Assembly (NCBI GenBank): GCA_032622095.1
Contig: CP136063.1
Coordinates: 215,283,982 to 215,347,981 of the forward strand
Direction of reading: 5' to 3'
Source: Siphonodentalium dalli
Lineage: Eukaryota > Mollusca > Scaphopoda > Gadilida > Siphonodentaliidae
Length of the DNA: 64,000 nt
Shown here: positions 60,531 through 64,000 of the stretch, one piece after another
Numbering within the stretch: the first letter of the stretch is position 1
How the letters are laid out: every line of letters begins with the position of its first letter
Translations under genes and position numbers: made by a program
The notes under the pieces: model-generated
Told to the model about the DNA's origin: nothing
What the model saw: the letters and a program-made list of their open reading frames with translations, nothing else
The model's database searches: none

Positions 60531-63300
60531 ACACAGTATGAGTTGTCTATAGACATATTTTGGATCCACACAGGAACGCCGCGCACGCGGGCAATTATTT
60601 AGTTTTATTCTAGATCATACAACTACCTGTCACTTTTATCGCTAGAGTATTTTCCCGTGTGTGATTGAACTTTCATTTGGACTAATTGTCGAAGTTTTTG
60701 GTATACTTTTCTTTATGTGAGAATTACATATTTTGTTAACTACGGGGCATTGACCGCATTCCAGTCACCATTAGAATAGGGACGCGCCAAGAGATGGAGA
60801 GAAGTGACGAATGTAATGTGTGTATTTCTGTGTTTTCTGCCAGACTCTTGAGAGAGGTATTGTAGTTAATTTTATGCATGACTGATAGGACACAATTCGC
60901 AGGTGGTTAGAGGGCCGGAGCCAACATTCCTTCTTTCTGCCGGCGATATGTGTTCTGATACACATACTTCGATTAGTTTCCAGTAGTTAAGCTTTGTCAA
61001 TGCTTCTCATTTCTGGCACGCATTGCGAGGGTATTAACTACATACGCGATACTAAGAGATGCAATTTAGACTCTGTAGATTTTGCTTTTGGCGTTAGCAT
61101 TATACTCTCGACATTTCGCCTGACTTATTCGCAAGGAGATCTTATAACAATATTCGATTAATATCGAGGACTTGCTACTTATCTGAACCTTGATAAATTA
61201 TGAAAAGTTACAGAGTAATGAGTGTATCTACCGGTACACTCATGATATCTATCACCTGATAGATACACAGAGACATGGCTGTAGAGGTTCTCTGTTGGGG
61301 TGGCGTTGTCCAACTTTACGTCCCTTGATCGATCCAGACCACCGGGACATTCCATTTTCATTCCTTTGGTTAGAATTTTCCAACTGGTACCTCAAGCTTT
61401 CCAACTGTTATGTATTTCCAATATGTATAATACCACCTAGGATTGAATATTTACAAATGTAAACGAAAGTTGGAAAATATTCGATTTGTTATTTTTTTTA
61501 CTATGATAACACATATTACACTAAAAACTGATTAGAAATCAAAATATCAGAACAAATGTTTGGTTTCGAATTTCAGGCATGAAGTTTACAAACCGTTGAA
61601 AATTTGGCGAAAGTTAGGGTGAGAAAACCCTAAACCTCTGTCCATGTATAGATACCATCAAATTCCAGTTTTATTCTGATAGTTGATTTGTACGTATTCG
61701 TCATTCCTCATACTGCTGGATACATTCAATTTACCTGATCATATATAACTGATATATGCAAGTTTGTCGTCAAATATGAACTTTTCGTTTTGCTTGAAGA
61801 TTTTAATGAAGTTACGGCAATGCATTCAATCGGGGAGAATGTGATGTACGTGGGTTACCACGATTCATCTCAACCACTTACTCGTGTTTTGACTAAATTT
61901 TACTCACAAGTAATTAAAGATACTTTATCCGATTTATCACCCCTAAATTAATATTTCTTCGTATTCAGGGGTAAACAAATATTTAAATTGAGTCGAGGAA
62001 TCCCACCCATCAAAGATCCGAGTTAATAAATTTTTTATTTTTCACCACCTGGAATATTTTCGGCCTAGCAAATATCGACTGAATTCTTGCAGAAATAGTA
62101 CAGACATGCGCGGATGCCGTTACGAGAGGTTACGCACGGTCACGGCTTCCTGTACGATCACTGCATCTGTGGCGGATAGCATATTAATATTTCGGAATAT
62201 ATAAGACGTTGAAAACTATATCGCCATCAACAAGAATGTGGTATGTTGTGATAGTTGACGTGCGGATACATATATTTACTTATTTACGAATCGGTAGTCA
62301 TGTTTTATTCATGCAATAGACATGTCACATGTATTGGCACCGTGCTGGTTACACGTGGACATACTATATGTGTTTACATTTGTGATAACACATGTTGGAG
62401 AATTCCGATTTAAACAAGGAATCACCATAATTATATGGAAGTTGAAACGACACTCGCTTATCGACCAAACTGCAAAGAAAACCATTATTATGGGACTTTT
62501 TCGGCAAATATGATATCGTGATTGGTATTGTTGTGAGTAGCTAATGGTAATAAACTAATTTGGATAAATAAATCGGCTTTTCGTGAACTGGATGTTATGG
62601 GGACCATCGAATCGTATTATCTGTCTTTAATCATTTATGCCAATTATGCAGACAAGTCCTATCTATGGGAAATTTTTATGATCGAGTGACACATAAGAGA
62701 AAACACAATTTACAATGCTGTATCAGATCGGTATCAGCTAATTTTTAGCCGAAGAATATTGGTTTTGCTTATTGGATGCAATAATTCAAAATAAATCAGA
62801 AATCATGGACGGTATCTTGTCCAATCTCTACAAATTGAGATGAGATGCAGGCAACTCGAGATGATGCAGGATAACTGATGACAACAGTCAGAACCCTGTT
62901 GAGAATGAATGCCGTTCGTCCCCTCGCAATGCATGCAATCAATACTAATTTAAGAATACTTTGTAAAATGTTTACATAATCAGTGTGTTTACACTGCCTC
63001 CTGTCGATTGGACGATTTCCGATTGGTTCATATGTCATACCTCAATAAAGCCCACCATAAAATGAACTGTGTTAATTGAGGAATACGACGCTATGGACGT
63101 TGGGGTTGGGTGGTTCAAATTGCGCCACATGACCACGTCGCTGTATTTATGAAATGAATGTGTTTTGAGTGTGTTAAATGAAGGGTAAAGCGCTGTGGTC
63201 GTTGGGGACATTTTTGGAACAGCCAATCGGTTTACACTAAATCTGCTCCAATTAAACACACTCAAACTAAATTAATTTCTTACATTTATAAAGCTCTTTC
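60531..63300. other. No feature recognised
   Basis: AT-rich. Two loosely similar blocks at about 63078 and 63180 (..GCTATGGACGTTGGGGTT and ..GCTGTGGTCGTTGGGGAC) hint at an old duplication. No coding signal was found. Confidence 0.45.
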
Positions 63301-63480
63301 CTTCTTGTCCACCGAACATTTCGGAGGGCTATTGCAATCAGCCGCGTCCGTGCGTGCGTTGTGGGGTCCATGCGTCCGTCCGTGCGTCCGTCCCATTTCT
63401 TGTCCGGACGATATTTTGAATAATGTTAAACATAATTTCTTGATATTAGGTACGTAGTTCATTTATGAGAAGACGCAGGC
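63301..63480. repeat. GTCCGTGCGTCC-rich interspersed repeat
   Basis: A run of CGTCCGTGCGTGCG and CGTCCGTCCGTGCGTCCGTC is followed by CTTGTCCGGACGATATTTTG. It resembles a repeat type I recall from bivalve and other marine invertebrate genomes; boundaries were not found. 63481-64000 holds nothing recognised. Confidence 0.45.
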
Positions 63481-64000
63481 CAAGTTAGATTCTTTTTCGA
63501 CTTAGAAATCATACTATTTGCATTGTCTAAATGATAACATGAGCAATCTATAAATTAATCTCTTCATATTTATGTGTGGCTCACATTTGAGAACATGCAT
63601 CGTCAAGTTGGAGTCAAGAGTTTTTGCCAGAAATTGACTTCTTTATTCTTTAAAAAAAAAGCCACCGCCCCACAAAGCTACCTCGTTTCGGGACGTGGGG
63701 TCTGCGACCTTTTATTAATTTCTATAAACTCAGCTGATTTTTTTTCTTTCTGAAATCCGTTTGTAGTTTGGATATTATTGTAAGTTAGCCCAATATTCTA
63801 TACATGTGTGTTATCGATATATGAGTCTATTTCCGCACACCTAAAACACGCCCAGTTATTCTATCTACCACTTTTAGTTACCGGTCAACAACATGACATT
63901 GTGACGTCGGTTCGTGTTATGGTGTGTTTTATTGGGATATAAATAGGATGAACCAATTGGCAGTTGACCAATCACCGGACAGGATTCAGTGTAACACGAA

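Overview
This 64 kb window is AT-rich metazoan nuclear DNA with no recognisable host gene. It reads as intergenic or intronic sequence built almost entirely from mobile-element remains, nested inverted repeats and minisatellites. Nothing looks bacterial: there are no operons or long ORFs, and no rRNA, tRNA or CRISPR array was seen. The only protein homologies are transposon fragments: a degenerate non-LTR reverse transcriptase, the C-terminus of a tyrosine recombinase, and a transposon-associated domain present twice in inverted orientation. The style (many MITEs, repeats resembling 'aaaatggccgc' and 'gagttatggccc', a CR1/Jockey-like retroelement) suggests a marine invertebrate, perhaps a mollusc or other lophotrochozoan. 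That is inference only.

Layout. 1-5.7 kb: a TIR/TSD-defined MITE, diverged tandem repeats, a member of a dispersed repeat family and a hairpin MITE. 5.736-22.224 kb: a 6.6-7.2 kb segment duplicated in direct orientation (5736-12352 and 15010-22224), separated by a ~2.66 kb spacer that is mostly a TA-flanked inverted-repeat element. The copies look about 99% identical where compared. They differ by a clean 79-bp MITE insertion in copy 1 and by a 719-bp block in copy 2 that carries the recombinase fragment. In copy 1 that block is replaced by 28 bp that match a palindrome found nearby. 21.1-24.1 kb: a ~3 kb fold-back element that contains the right-hand duplication breakpoint. 24.8-26.9 kb: non-LTR RT pseudogene. 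27.0-33.1 kb: MITE/SINE-like pieces, an inverted member of the dispersed family and hAT-like termini. 33.57-37.13 kb: a large CpG-rich palindrome of ~180-bp units inserted into a dispersed repeat whose uninterrupted relative lies at 40.17-40.51 kb. 38-45 kb: more dispersed-repeat copies with nested hairpin MITEs. 47.87-52.62 kb: a 4.75 kb element with kilobase inverted arms, flanked by TTA, each arm carrying the same coding remnant, with minisatellites inside. 53.07-58.2 kb: further MITEs. 58.7-60.5 kb: two tandem arrays. The rest has no recognised feature.

The most unusual recurrent signal is a 67-bp near-perfect palindrome that occurs as an inverted pair inside elements with different ends: TTAA-flanked piggyBac-like MITEs at 10.3, 20.2 and (diverged) 53.1 kb, and a TA-flanked element at 57.7 kb. 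A half copy also patches the deletion junction in duplication copy 1.
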